64,000 bases of DNA from Flavobacteriales bacterium (GTDB lineage Bacteria > Bacteroidota > Bacteroidia > Flavobacteriales_E > Vicingaceae). The stretch lies in contig CAJPFH010000045.1 of NCBI GenBank assembly GCA_905339165.1, positions 49,894 through 113,893 on the forward strand, in the 5' to 3' direction. Below are positions 43,601 to 54,792 of this stretch, in pieces. Under the pieces are notes generated by a model. It was not told the origin of the DNA, ran no database searches, and saw nothing but the letters and a program-made list of their open reading frames with translations. Within the stretch, counting starts at the first letter, position 1; each line of letters opens with the position of its first letter. Made by a program: the position numbers and the translations under genes.

Positions 43601-46600
43601 GGATACATGAGCAAAAAACTACCTGCGAACCGGGAGAAAAAGCTCAAATTGTTATTTCATCGGCTGCCGAAAACGTAAACGTATTGGTAGAAACGGAGCA
43701 TGGTGAAACTACCCAAACCAGCACTTTTATAAAGTTAAATAATAATAAATCGTTGTTGCAATTTCCGGTTGAAGAAAAACACAGAGGAGGCTTTGTTGTC
43801 CATATTTCAATGGTAAAACACGGAAGAATTTTTACAAACTCTATTCCTATTCATGTTCCATTTACCAATAAGCAACTCGATTTGGAGTTTTCTACTTTCA
43901 GAAATAAACTATATCCGGGGCAAAAAGAAGAATGGAAAATTACTGTAAAAGATAAAAAGGGCGATAAAGTAGCTGCCGAATTATTAGCCGGCATGTACGA
44001 TGCCTCTTTAGATGCATTTAAGCCTCATTACTGGAATTTTGATATTTACCAACATTATTATGCCAAACATTATTGGCAAAGCAATAAGGCTTTTGGAAAC
44101 GGTTCTTCACAATTATACCAACACGATTGGAATACCTATGCCGGCCATTACGAGCACTCGTACGATTATATAAATTGGTTTGGTTTTTATATGAATAGAT
44201 ATAATTACAGATATTCCAAATCTTCCATGCCTAGAGGCGGTGTAATGGGTGATGACATGATGAGAGAAGAAGCCGAACAAGCATCACCGGTTGCAAGCAA
44301 ATCTAAAAAAAGCGAAGATAAAGAGAGTAGTGGAAAAGATGCCAATATCCCTTTAGAAGAAACAAAAACCGAAAGTTCAAGCTTGGCAAAAGAAAAGAAC
44401 AAGCCCTCGGAACCAGTGAGTGTGCGTACCAACTTAAACGAAACCGCGTTTTTCTTTCCGCATTTAACCACCAACGAAAAAGGCGAAACGCAATTTACCT
44501 TTACGGTTCCCGAAGCATTAACACGTTGGAAAGTGATGGCAATGGCCCATACCAAAGAGTTGAAATACGGTTTTGGATTTAATGAAACGGTAACACAAAA
44601 AGAACTGATGGTGTTCCCTAATTTACCACGCTTTTTCCGTGAAAGCGATGGAATGGTTCTTTCAGCAAAAATCTCAAACCTTTCGGCAGAAAATATAGAA
44701 GGAGAGGCTGAAATGGTTTTTACCAATCCGGAAAACGGAGAAATTATTTCAGATAAATTTTTAAAAGAAAAAGCAAGCAAAAAATTTAAAACCGAAAAAG
44801 GAAAAAGTACCGTAGTAAGCTGGGAAATATCCATACCTGAAGGCTACGGAACAGTGGCTTGTAAAGTAGTAGCCAAAGCCGGTAAATTTAGTGATGGCGA
44901 AGAACGAATAGTGCCCATATTAACTAACCGCATGTTGGTTACCGAAAGCATGCCACTACCCATAAGAGGAAAACAAACCAAAGATTTTGTGTTTAAAAAA
45001 CTTTCTGAAGCTGAAAAATCAAGTACCCTAACACATCATAAACTTACCCTAGAGTTTACATCAAATCCTGCATGGTACGCAATACAAGCACTTCCATACA
45101 TGATGGAGTATCCTTACGAGTGTGCCGAACAAACTTTTAGTAGGTACTATGCAAATTCTATTGGCTCACACATAGTAAATTCCAGTCCGAAAGTAAAAGC
45201 AGTTTTTGAAAGTTGGAAAAGCAAATCTCCAGAAGCTTTTCTTTCAAACCTTAGCAAAAACGAAGAATTAAAATCTTTGGTATTGCAGGAAACCCCGTGG
45301 GTACTCGAAGCCAACAACGAATCCGAACGTAAAAAAAGAGTAGCTCTGCTTTTCGATTTAAACAAAATGAGCGATGAACTTGGTCGGGCTCTTAAAAAAC
45401 TGCAAGATTTACAAACCCCTAACGGTGGGTGGACATGGTTTAAAGGAATGCCCGATAATCGCTACATTACCCAGCATATTGTTACGGGTTTTGGCCACCT
45501 CGATAAATTAGGTGTAAAAAATTTAAGAGAAGATAATACTACTTTTCAAATGGTGTTAGATGGCGTAAAATATCTGGATAACCGTATCCGCGAAGATTTT
45601 GAGCAAACTAAAAAATACAACAAAAATTATTTGAACGAGGACCATTTGGGTTATACACAAATACAGTATTTATACGCCCGCAGTTATTTTTTGGGCGATA
45701 CCGAAATTTCTTCACGCAACAAAGAAGCAGTAGATTATTATAAAAAACAAGCCGAAAAATACTGGATCAACAAAAGCAGGTATATGCAAGGAATGTTGGC
45801 ATTGGCTCTGCATCGTTGGAAAAATAAAACCGTTTCGGCCGATATTATAAAATCTCTTAAAGAAAACGCCATGTACCACGAGGAATTAGGCATGTATTGG
45901 AAAGAAGTAAGTAACGGATATTATTGGTATCAGGCACCTATTGAAACACAGGCACTGCTGATAGAGGCATTTGATGAGGTAGCGGGAGATAAAGAATCGG
46001 TAGAAGCAATGAAAGTATGGCTGCTTAAAAACAAACAAACCAACGATTGGAAAACCACCAAAGCCACCACTGAAGCATGTTATGCATTGTTACTGAAAGG
46101 CACCGACTGGCTTGCCCAATCAACCCCTGTTGAAATAACCATTGGCGGATTAAAAATAGACCCCACAAAAATGGAAAATGTAAAAGTAGAAGCCGGAACA
46201 GGCTACTTTAAAACATCATGGGCAGGCAGCGAAATAAACCATTCAATGGCTAATGTGAAAGTAACTAAAAAAGATGATGGTGTAGCTTGGGGAGCTTTGT
46301 ATTGGCAATACTTCGAAGATTTAGACAAAATTACCCCACATGAAACCCCATTAAAGCTAAACAAAAAATTATTTCTGCAACAAAACACCGATGCAGGCCC
46401 TGTTATTAAGGACATTGATAAAAATGTGCAGCTAAAACCGGGCGATAAAATAATGGTAAGAGTGGAGTTGCGGGTGGATAGAGATATGGAATATGTACAC
46501 ATGAAAGACATGCGTGCCTCCGGACTAGAACCCATCAATGTGTTATCGGGTTACCGATACAGCCATGGATTGGGCTATTACGAAAGCACCAAAGATGCTT

Positions 46601-46770
46601 CTACGAATTTCTTTTTCGATTTTTTACCCAAAGGAACTTATGTGTTCGAATATCCGCTTAGAGTAAATATTCCGGGCGATTATTCAAATGGCATTACAAG
46701 TATTCAATGTATGTATGCTCCCGAATTTACTTCACACTCCGAAGGTATTCGCATAAAGGTTTTAAAATAA
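40618..46770 (+). CDS. Bacterial alpha-2-macroglobulin with intact thioester
   Basis: 2050 residues. An N-terminal hydrophobic helix (about 6-25) acts as membrane anchor; there is no lipobox, unlike E. coli YfhM. Macroglobulin domains fill the first 1200 residues, including TKTFFYTDRAIYRPGQTVYFKGIVLE near 618 (the MG3-type motif). A Ser/Lys/Glu-rich low-complexity stretch at about 1197-1268 is bait-region-like. The alpha-2-macroglobulin core follows with FPNLPRFFRESD. The thioester motif CAEQ is at 1502-1505 (YPYECAEQTFSRYY). It traps proteases by covalent coupling through the thioester. The partner gene pbpC, usual in Proteobacteria, is absent here. Confidence 0.92.
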   Translation: MISRKKTIVLIILCSIVSLGFTFFIAQKTYTPQKILLMYNHSKTFQSDWAKVDSLEQKGLTRSALEQVEKIYAKAVKENIPAQVAKCLIYKIKFNSYIEEDSFVKAIYDVQNEADKSAFPLRNILQSLLAELYWNYYQQNMWQLHDRSQVADTKLDDIRTWDAKTLIDASVKAYLESLKNTEDLQRTPAAIFDDILIVQNESRVLRPFLYDFLAYRAVDFFMNEQAQITTPIYAFQVDKSEYFLPAKEFVKITIQSADTLSLKVYALTILQNIIASHLNDKEPNALIDADLKRLQLVRNHAVFSEKDSLYLQSLENLEKQFVNHEASAEVAYRIAQYYYQLGSQYKPFEADTFKWYTKKALEICNQTSQKFPKSFGAKQCSSLKETIFQKSLSFQVEFANPSNAVLKASLTYKNVKKIWCKVIKVDWEDYYKNNENRYGEKLIQYFNSFKTKNEWMVELPDDGDFQQHITELKIDSLPFGHYVLLVSDNNQFTFKNHAVAYSPFWISDLAYVTKRMDNGKYEFFVMNRTHGNPLKDVEAQLYYEKYNYTSRKYEWKKLNTYKTDEKGSFKVEPFEEYSTFYLDLKYKNDRLNTNDSYYQYKPYRYNYTETKTFFYTDRAIYRPGQTVYFKGIVLENNTDLNSNKIKTKHTSLVTFYDVNNQKVEDVSLTTNEYGTFSGSFTAPSSGLNGNMYISDGYGSAYLSVEEYKRPTFEVLFEPVKGQFRLNEKIKVKGKAVTYAGSNLDNSEVQFRVTRNTSFPYWSYYRWGYYPPSPATEVVNGIVESNDNGEFEIEFTALPDKSVGKKYYPTFAYTVLATVTDINGETHESSTTISVGYNAMTLFSDVKDKIEKDVATSVTVHSVNLNGQPVPAKGKLTIWKLKEPEKVFRNRLAQRPDKHILTQKEYYNSFPTDLYADELNKFKWEKSKQVFETLFNTDTTVKKNKIFLKEIHQWQEGEYVAEFTATDSFNEEVKDIKYFSLYSTASSQSIANSLWWIHEQKTTCEPGEKAQIVISSAAENVNVLVETEHGETTQTSTFIKLNNNKSLLQFPVEEKHRGGFVVHISMVKHGRIFTNSIPIHVPFTNKQLDLEFSTFRNKLYPGQKEEWKITVKDKKGDKVAAELLAGMYDASLDAFKPHYWNFDIYQHYYAKHYWQSNKAFGNGSSQLYQHDWNTYAGHYEHSYDYINWFGFYMNRYNYRYSKSSMPRGGVMGDDMMREEAEQASPVASKSKKSEDKESSGKDANIPLEETKTESSSLAKEKNKPSEPVSVRTNLNETAFFFPHLTTNEKGETQFTFTVPEALTRWKVMAMAHTKELKYGFGFNETVTQKELMVFPNLPRFFRESDGMVLSAKISNLSAENIEGEAEMVFTNPENGEIISDKFLKEKASKKFKTEKGKSTVVSWEISIPEGYGTVACKVVAKAGKFSDGEERIVPILTNRMLVTESMPLPIRGKQTKDFVFKKLSEAEKSSTLTHHKLTLEFTSNPAWYAIQALPYMMEYPYECAEQTFSRYYANSIGSHIVNSSPKVKAVFESWKSKSPEAFLSNLSKNEELKSLVLQETPWVLEANNESERKKRVALLFDLNKMSDELGRALKKLQDLQTPNGGWTWFKGMPDNRYITQHIVTGFGHLDKLGVKNLREDNTTFQMVLDGVKYLDNRIREDFEQTKKYNKNYLNEDHLGYTQIQYLYARSYFLGDTEISSRNKEAVDYYKKQAEKYWINKSRYMQGMLALALHRWKNKTVSADIIKSLKENAMYHEELGMYWKEVSNGYYWYQAPIETQALLIEAFDEVAGDKESVEAMKVWLLKNKQTNDWKTTKATTEACYALLLKGTDWLAQSTPVEITIGGLKIDPTKMENVKVEAGTGYFKTSWAGSEINHSMANVKVTKKDDGVAWGALYWQYFEDLDKITPHETPLKLNKKLFLQQNTDAGPVIKDIDKNVQLKPGDKIMVRVELRVDRDMEYVHMKDMRASGLEPINVLSGYRYSHGLGYYESTKDASTNFFFDFLPKGTYVFEYPLRVNIPGDYSNGITSIQCMYAPEFTSHSEGIRIKVLK

Positions 46771-46795
46771 GGGTGGTACAATTAAAAGGAAATTC

Positions 46796-46803
46796 TATAT
46801 TTG
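46796..46803 (+). promoter_or_regulatory. -7 promoter box for the lipoprotein gene
   Basis: Perfect TATATTTG, 19 bases before the ATG at 46822, in the gap after the alpha-2-macroglobulin stop. Confidence 0.45.
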
Positions 46804-46821
46804 TAATCAAATTTTTTACAA

Positions 46822-47361
46822 ATGAAAAAGTTATTAATAGCATTGTTGTTTTTGCCTGCATTGTTTGTTGTTCCTTCTTGTGGTGGTGGAGATGAAACAC
46901 CGGTTGAAGATTCTTCGGCCATGTTGATGCCCAACCATGCTTGGCTAAATCTTTCTAAATATGGAATGGAAGTAAGTATTCAGGTTCCCGATTCTACGGT
47001 GGGCTTAATGGAAGTGGTACACACCAATTCCGGTGTGGTAGAAATTACCGTAGGAAAGAATTTTGGAATAGCCGTTTTGTTTGGCGAAGGCAATATTGCC
47101 CTCTTAAAAGAAGACCTTACCTCAGATGCAGTTTTTAAAAGCGAAATTTTAATAGATGAGCCGGGGGCTCTGTTGTACAGTCGCTCTATACCCGATACCG
47201 AAATAGAAGTGCAACATCATTTCTTCTATACTACCAATATTAATAATGCCATTTACGAAGTAAAAACTCTCGAAATGGAAACATACGGAAAAAAGGCGGT
47301 TGAAGATATGCTGAAAGCAGCTAAAACACTTAGAGCAAACGATGTTAAACAGCCGGTTTAG
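46822..47361 (+). CDS. Lipoprotein of unknown function
   Basis: 179 residues. Lipobox VPSC (C20) followed by a GGG spacer and an acidic linker. The mature part is beta-rich (WLNLSKYGMEVSIQVPDS, VVEITVGKNFGIAVLFGEG, ALLYSRSIPDTEIEVQHHFFYTT), with a C-terminal helix. I recognise no family. It has its own promoter box, and is followed by the repeat-rich spacer. Confidence 0.72.
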   Translation: MKKLLIALLFLPALFVVPSCGGGDETPVEDSSAMLMPNHAWLNLSKYGMEVSIQVPDSTVGLMEVVHTNSGVVEITVGKNFGIAVLFGEGNIALLKEDLTSDAVFKSEILIDEPGALLYSRSIPDTEIEVQHHFFYTTNINNAIYEVKTLEMETYGKKAVEDMLKAAKTLRANDVKQPV

Positions 47362-47682
47362 CTAGTAAATAGTAAAAGAATGCTGCGTACCTTCTCGATA
47401 TGTCCTCATGCTTCGGGCTACTCGAAGTAACAGAGAACGGTAAAAACCTCTGCTTAGATTCCGAAACAGGTTCGGAATGACAAGTTCTCGCATTGCGTCA
47501 TGCTGAACTTGTTTCAGCATCTTTATAGTTCGCAAAGGCCTTCTTTTGTTTTTACTTTTCATATTTCAACTTTCACATTTCCTTCTTCTTCTCTGCTCAG
47601 GGATTGCTTCAGTTGAACCTTGTTTAAACACCCCCCTAACCCCTCTCAAGAGGGGAGTTGCTCAACTTTTAACTTTCTACTT
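47362..47682. repeat. Gene-free spacer with dispersed palindromic repeats
   Basis: About 320 bases with no credible gene. Three inverted repeats are visible: ATTCCGAA-ACAGG-TTCGGAAT (47458-47478), ATGCTGAA-CTTGT-TTCAGCAT (47500-47520), and CCCCTCT-CA-AGAGGGG (47640-47655). The first two units, with neighbouring CGGAATGACA and GTCATGCTGAAC, resemble palindromes that occur many times in Bacteroidota genomes between genes. They separate two convergent genes and may also stop transcription. Confidence 0.7.
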
Positions 47683-48744
47683 TTATCTGATTAGCGTTAA
47701 GAAACCTTTCTCTTTTTTTATTTCTCCTGTTGTTGTGGTGTAGGTTACAAGGTAATAATACGTGCCGGCACTGGCGGGCAGACCTGTGTTGCTACGCCCA
47801 TCCCAACTAAGGTGTAGCTCGTTTTGGATGCTATCGGCAAAAACTTCTTGCTGCCAGAGCAAGCTGCCCCAGCGGTTATACACAGCGGCACTTAGTTGCT
47901 GCACGCCTTTGGCTTTTACCTGCCATGCATCGTTTAGCCCATCGGCATTGGGGGTAAATATGTTGGGTATATGTAGGTAAAATGTATCGTTTGGTACAGG
48001 CAGGGTATCCTCGCATAAATACAATTCAATCAAATCAATAAAATAGCCTGCAATACCATCATTATTTATAGAAGGCTTACCATATCGTGTTTGTTCACTA
48101 GAAAAAAAATTTCCAATTGCTAAAAACTCCTCGCCTCCACTTGCAATGTACTCGGTTTCAATTTTTATCCAAAGAAGAGTATCGTTTAAAATCTGTGTAC
48201 TATCACCCAATATTGGTGTGCCATAAATATTATTACATGACCATAACCAAGAACCTGAAGGATGCAGATAATATACAGAATCAGCAAAAATACTGTCTTT
48301 TGATAAAATTAAGCCTAATGCATTACTCCCTTGATAATACCATATTGCATCTGCTAGACTTACCCAAAAACTAATGCAATATTTCTTACTTTCATGCAAT
48401 GGTTCTTTAATTCTCTGTGCTATATACTCCCTAGAACCGTCATAAGTGAACGGATTATTATCCCATCCCAAAAAAATATATGCAACTCCATCCTTTGGCC
48501 ACTGGTAACCTACATAATTTGTAGGAACCCCCAAACTACCAATTGGAAAACTATGACAAACATTCATATAATCCGGTGTGCCAAAACAGTCAGGATTATA
48601 CCAGTACTTTACCATTTGTGGAAATACCGCCAAACTACATTCCCCTGTATATTCTTCAAAACTTGGATTATAAACTAAATTAATCTGACTAATCGATATT
48701 TTAGCCTCTGCTAACAGGATTAAAAATAAAAAATGAAATTTCAT
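47683..48744 (-). CDS. T9SS type B cargo with gliding motility-associated (CHU_C) C-terminal domain
   Basis: 353 residues. Signal peptide (about 1-19), a galactose-binding-like N-terminal domain (INLVYNPSFEEYTG, residues about 21-230, with RIKEPLHESKKYCISFWVSLAD), and a C-terminal CHU_C domain (about 260-353: IPNIFTPNADGLNDAWQVKAKGVQQLSAAVYNRWG, LSWDGRSNTGLPASAGTYYYLVTY). This is the type B signal, exported by T9SS without the usual CTD cleavage. It follows the 1.3-kb-longer T9SS cargo gene by 35 bases, so the two are likely co-expressed. Confidence 0.87.
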   Translation of the reverse strand: MKFHFLFLILLAEAKISISQINLVYNPSFEEYTGECSLAVFPQMVKYWYNPDCFGTPDYMNVCHSFPIGSLGVPTNYVGYQWPKDGVAYIFLGWDNNPFTYDGSREYIAQRIKEPLHESKKYCISFWVSLADAIWYYQGSNALGLILSKDSIFADSVYYLHPSGSWLWSCNNIYGTPILGDSTQILNDTLLWIKIETEYIASGGEEFLAIGNFFSSEQTRYGKPSINNDGIAGYFIDLIELYLCEDTLPVPNDTFYLHIPNIFTPNADGLNDAWQVKAKGVQQLSAAVYNRWGSLLWQQEVFADSIQNELHLSWDGRSNTGLPASAGTYYYLVTYTTTTGEIKKEKGFLTLIR

Positions 48745-48779
48745 AATTCGATGAAAACAAATTTTTAGTTTTTAATTCA

Positions 48780-51700
48780 TTATCGATATATTATAAATTT
48801 GTTACTCCATAATGAATTATTATTTTTAATCTTGATGGTGTATAAACCAGCAGGTAAATCGATAATAGAAATTTGGATATTTTTATTGTTTTCTATTTTT
48901 AGCAACATAACAAGTTGACCAAATATATTGTGAATTTCAATTTGTAAATTCGTATTTTTAGTGCTATTATGTACATATAACACATCGTTAGCCGGGTTCG
49001 GATAAATCTCAATTCTTTCTTCACTTGCAACATCATTTTTATGCTTATTATCTTGCTGCATAAATCTTCCATTGTTTTCAAAATTATACTCCGTCTCGCA
49101 AACATTCAAATAATCTGTAGTATCGTAAGGTGCTACCAACACCCTTGCATCATACACGGCAGTGCCTTCTGTGTATGGGCACTCGGCTGCCATGCCTTGT
49201 AATGTACTTAACTGTTGTGGGGTAAGCGAGGTAGTACCCATAAATGCCATATCTAATAAAATGGTATTTACGATTTTTGCCCTATCTTCAGTGTTTAGTA
49301 AGGGGCTAACTGTGCTGTTTGTAAAAGCTGCACTTTGCAGTAAATTCAAATTGTTGTTTAGGTCAGGGTGTGTGGCTATGGTTTTTACACTATCTAACAA
49401 ACCTGTATTTTCGTAGCTGATGGTATCGGTAAAGTTTATAAAAGTGGTATCGCTTTGCAGCAATGCGGTATCTAAGCGTAATTCGCGGTATAAATTATGT
49501 CTGCTGTGCCAACGATTTTCCGATCCGGAATACGTAAGTTGGTCTTTGGCTACCTGCAATAATAAATTTTGCGGAGGAGCTATGGCAGGGCACACCGGAC
49601 CAAATTGGGAACCTGTGGTAGAGATTGCACTAATAGCAACAGAACTATTAAAAACATTATTAAAAGTAGGCACAAAATAATTAGGAGAAGTTCTGTGGTA
49701 AATAGTGGTCAAAATTCCATTGGTGTTATTTGATGCAAATGTATGATTCGTAAAATTGGTTATCCATCGGTTATTGCTGGGCTGCCCGGGAGCTCCCTGC
49801 TGCCCAATAATACCTCCGTTATTGAGCCAAATACCCGTAGGCAGGTTGGTAAATTTATTGCCTACTACTTTGCTAATCATAGGTCCGTTGCATTGTATGG
49901 CATAGCCGAGATTTTTAATGTCGTTGCCACATATATTGTTGGCAGGGCTAAGGCTGGTATAAATACCCCCTGCATTGCTTGCTGTGGTAGGTGGGATACA
50001 TTGTATGTTGTTTGCCGAAATTTCGGTTTTCAGGCAGTTGCTTGCCTCAATGCCTCTTGCCGACAAAAAACCTATTTTTTTTACTTGTATGTTGTTGTTA
50101 TCCGCTTTGGCTTCTTCCATTCCTGTTAGCCAAACCCCTCTAGTAACTTCTTTAATGGTATTGGCAAAAATATTGGTGCGGTTGGGGTTAATCAGTCCGC
50201 CCATTTCTTCGGCACGTATGCCTATACCCCCAAGGTTAGAGTTGCTTTGTATGGTATTGCTGTATATATTGCTTTTGCATAAAAAGTTACGATAGGAGTA
50301 TATGGCTGTACCATTATTCTGAAAATTGTTTTTAAATATATTTACATTCGAAACATGTTGCAGGTTATCGAAAAAGTTGTAATAGATGCCTGTGGTGGTA
50401 ATGGTATTAAAACTGTTATAGCTTATTTTCATATTGGTGGCAGCACGGGCATTTACTCCGTTTTTGCAGTTTGTAAAAATATTTGCCTTGTTGCCTTGTC
50501 CGCCAATTTCGGCATAGGGCAGTGGGGTAAACAGCAGTTGGGTGCGTCCGGTAATGTTTATGGCTGCAATAGCCGCTTCCGAAAGGGAGTTTTGTATGTT
50601 AGAAAACGAGTTTCCAAATACATGCACAATGCTTTCTACACTGTTTATGCCTATATTCATATTAGTAAAAGTATTGTTTAAACCAATTATAAACCCACCC
50701 ATGGCATTGGTGTTGTAAACCTTAATTAAGTTAATGCCAATGTTTGTACGCAAACCTGTGTAAGGTTGTTTCAGGGGAGCATTGCCAATAAACTGGTTGT
50801 TTTCAATAGTACTTATAATGGGTTGGTTGTAAGGTTCTACCTGTACGCAAATTCTGTTTAGTTTAAAGGTGTTGCTTTGCAATTTCATTTCTCCTCCGTT
50901 ATCGCTCCAAACGGTATGTTGGGCATCCATAAAAAGGTTTCCGCCTGCAGTAAGTTTACTGTTGGCATTGGGTATAAATATGCGTTCCCACATTTTATCG
51001 GAGCAGGCTTGCAGGGTACATTGCCTCAACTCCAGATGGTTTCCGCTGCCAATAATTATTTCGGCATTTTCGCTCAGGTAAATATTTGGTATTTGTTGGA
51101 ATATAATATGAGGCACATCAATGGTAAATGTGCCGTTTATAGTAAGGTATGCCGAGCTTTGGTCGAATGTAGGCGGAGTGAATGTGCTAAAAAAGCCAGG
51201 GTAATTAGCTATAAGCCAGGAAGCAGTTTGGTTTATCAGGTTGATAGTCATGCCGGGTTCGGGGCTTTGTTTTACGCAACATTCGTTTACATAAAAAGTA
51301 CCTGTGTTGGTACATCCGTTCAGGTCGGTAACCGTAACGGTAATCCAGCCACCGGCATTGTTCCAAATAATATCGGCACACTGCCCGTTGGGGGTGGGGG
51401 TAACACTTACCGCGTTGGGGGCAGACCATGAGTAAGTATAATTCGGATTAAAATTACTGATGCACCAGGTAAAAGAGGGGTCGCAACTTGGGTTAGGTCC
51501 GGTAATAACAGGTGCAGGGGGAATGGGGTTTACATACACCGTAACACTTGCTGTTCCAATGCAACCATACGCATCGATAACCGTAACGGTATAGGTGGTG
51601 GTAACGGTGGGTGAAACAGTAATGCTAGATGTAAATTGTGGAGGTATGGTGTTCCAAGAATAGTTGTAGCTTGGTGTTCCTCCTGTAACGAGTGGAGCTT

Positions 51701-52714
51701 GTATGGTAACACTATCTCCTTCGCAAATGGTGTAAGGACCTTCTAGTTGTACAACTACTTCTTCTACGGTAACTTTTACATCGTCTGTTAGCGTTATTTG
51801 TGAGCCATCGCAATTAGTATATGTAATTTCAGAGGTATATGTAGTGGTGCTTGTAGGACAAACCACTATATTTGCTCCTGTGCCCACAAGAACATTATTG
51901 TTATCATACCAGTTTATTGTATAACTGTTTGGTCCTGCCGGAGAAAATCGCCATGCCTCATTGTTGGTAGTCCACGGGCCTGTATTTCTGCCGGTTGCAG
52001 CCAAGCCTACTGTGCCGGTTGCATTTTGCATGCCCAACAAGGCGTTTCCATTATTCCAGTTGTTGCATGTGGGTTTGTTTTGCACATATACTTCAACAAT
52101 ATTAGTGGTTTCATAAAGCACTATTTGGGTAGTTGATTTTATATTGTTGCAACTGAAATGACAAACTTGGTCGAAATTGACCATAAATTTTCTGCAAGGG
52201 TAGTTATCTACAATAGCATAGCGAATGTTGCCGCATACCGAAGGGTCAATATCATGGTAAACGCCAAAAATAGCATCTAAGGGAAGAACCGGACTTGGTA
52301 CGGCTGCACCAAAGCTCCATGGACAAAAGGAACCCGCATACGTAGCATCAAAACTAATCAGGCCATTACTGCCTACCACTAATTGATTGTATGCGTTTCC
52401 ATAAAAACAAAATGGAAAAGATGTATTAATCAATCCCGACCAAACATCGTCAATACCTATAAGCAAAGGTGTTCCCATGTTAAAAGGTATTGGTGGACTA
52501 AAAGGAATGGGCATAACGCCATAGCTTGTTGTTTGCTGTGTAGGTAAAAAGTTTGCCGATAAGTTTGCACAATCTCCCAAACAAATAGTTTGGTTATTTC
52601 CTGCATCAATAAACGGGCAACCTTGTTGTGCATAAATATGAATGTTAGCACAAACTAATACAACGAATAGTACCGTTTTTAATGTCCCAAAAATGGGGGG
52701 GGTAAGTACTTCAT
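48780..52714 (-). CDS. T9SS type A cargo, beta-helix surface protein, with start out of frame at a C8 tract
   Basis: About 1310 residues if read from the ATG at 52714 with one more C in the tract 52702-52695. As given, that ATG reads only 11 codons, while the long frame is open from upstream of the tract but has no ATG before TTG (52580). In the long frame the residues after the tract are a perfect signal peptide (TLKTVLFVVLVCANIHIYAQ), then CPFIDAGNNQTICLG. Body: a sugar-binding-like N-terminal region, PKD/Ig-like segments (about 300-480), a parallel beta-helix with Asn-rich repeats (about 540-1040), and a C-terminal type A sorting domain (IYPNPANDVLYVHN, AGLYTIKI). A perfect -7 box TACCTTTG (52748-52741) precedes the ATG. 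Either the gene is phase-variable or the tract length is a sequencing error. Confidence 0.85.
52695..52702 (-). repeat. C8 homopolymer tract in the signal-peptide coding region
   Basis: Eight G on the plus strand (coding-strand C8), 12 bases after the ATG at 52714. The tract sets the frame between the ATG and the signal peptide; one additional C is required for a continuous frame. Confidence 0.85.
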
Positions 52715-52740
52715 AATAAGTGTTTTATAAAGGTGCTGTA

Positions 52741-52748
52741 CAAAGGTA
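52741..52748 (-). promoter_or_regulatory. -7 promoter box for the large T9SS cargo gene
   Basis: Perfect TACCTTTG on the minus strand, 27 bases before the ATG at 52714. It supports that ATG as the true start. Confidence 0.5.
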
Positions 52749-52814
52749 GAGAAAAAAGAACAATTAATCTACAAACACTAAGAAATTTATATAGTTGGGT
52801 TGGTCTTGTGTAAC

Positions 52815-52846
52815 AAAAAAGCGGTTTTATTAAAAACCGCTTTTTT
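52815..52846 (-). terminator. Terminator after atpC
   Basis: AAAAAAGCGGTTTT pairs with AAAACCGCTTTTTT around ATTA, 24 bases after the atpC stop on the minus strand. Confidence 0.85.
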
Positions 52847-52869
52847 ATTCGTTCAAACAAAAACAAAAT

Positions 52870-53109
52870 TTATTCTGCCAATACAATAATTTTATTGCTC
52901 AACACTTCAACTACTCCACCGTTTATATCGAAGAACAATTCTTTATTTCCGAAACTCTCTACTACTTTTATTTTTCCATTTTTAAGGGTAGAAATAATGG
53001 GAGCATGATTATTTAAAATACCGAAAGAACCACTTACTCCCGGAAAAACGGCTGAATTAATTTCACCGCTGTAAATTTTAGCATCAGGGCTTATAATTTC
53101 TAAGAACAT
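52870..53109 (-). CDS. atpC: ATP synthase F1 epsilon subunit
   Basis: 79 residues, the short Bacteroidota form that keeps the beta-sandwich (LEIISPDAKIYSGEINSAVFPGVSGSFGILNNHAPIIS, residue 2 on) and lacks the C-terminal helical hairpin of longer epsilons, which would remove its inhibitory arm. It follows atpD by 11 bases. Only beta and epsilon genes are together here; the rest of the ATP synthase operon is elsewhere, as is usual in the phylum. Confidence 0.93.
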   Translation of the reverse strand: MFLEIISPDAKIYSGEINSAVFPGVSGSFGILNNHAPIISTLKNGKIKVVESFGNKELFFDINGGVVEVLSNKIIVLAE

Positions 53110-53120
53110 GGTTTCTTTAA

Positions 53121-54656
<1,536 letters not shown>

Positions 54657-54711
54657 TTACACACAGAATTTCGGCTGCGAAAGTACCTTTTTTTAAATAA
54701 AAACATACCTT

Positions 54712-54740
54712 TTTGTTGATAATTTATTTTACTACTTTTG
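54712..54740 (+). promoter_or_regulatory. Promoter for ribF (-33 TTTG, -7 TACTTTTG)
   Basis: TTTG at 54712-54715 and perfect TACTTTTG at 54733-54740, separated by 17 bases, fits the two-part Bacteroidota promoter well. The -7 box is 53 bases before the likely ATG at 54793. Confidence 0.55.
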
Positions 54741-54792
54741 GCCATTGTAAGCGGTAGTGTAAAACCTTGTTTTGGTCGTGGGTTTTTCTAAA

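Noticed and set aside
44205..44834. A 209-residue minus-strand frame inside the alpha-2-macroglobulin gene
   Set aside because: Antisense shadow of the plus-strand gene with no domain, signal peptide or promoter.
47362..47562. A 66-residue minus-strand open frame after the lipoprotein gene
   Set aside because: Its text (MLKQVQHD, VIPNLFRNL) is the translation of common palindromic repeats, seen as a false protein in many genomes.
54741..54792. FMN riboswitch before ribF
   Set aside because: The leader of about 45 bases cannot hold the roughly 100-base aptamer.
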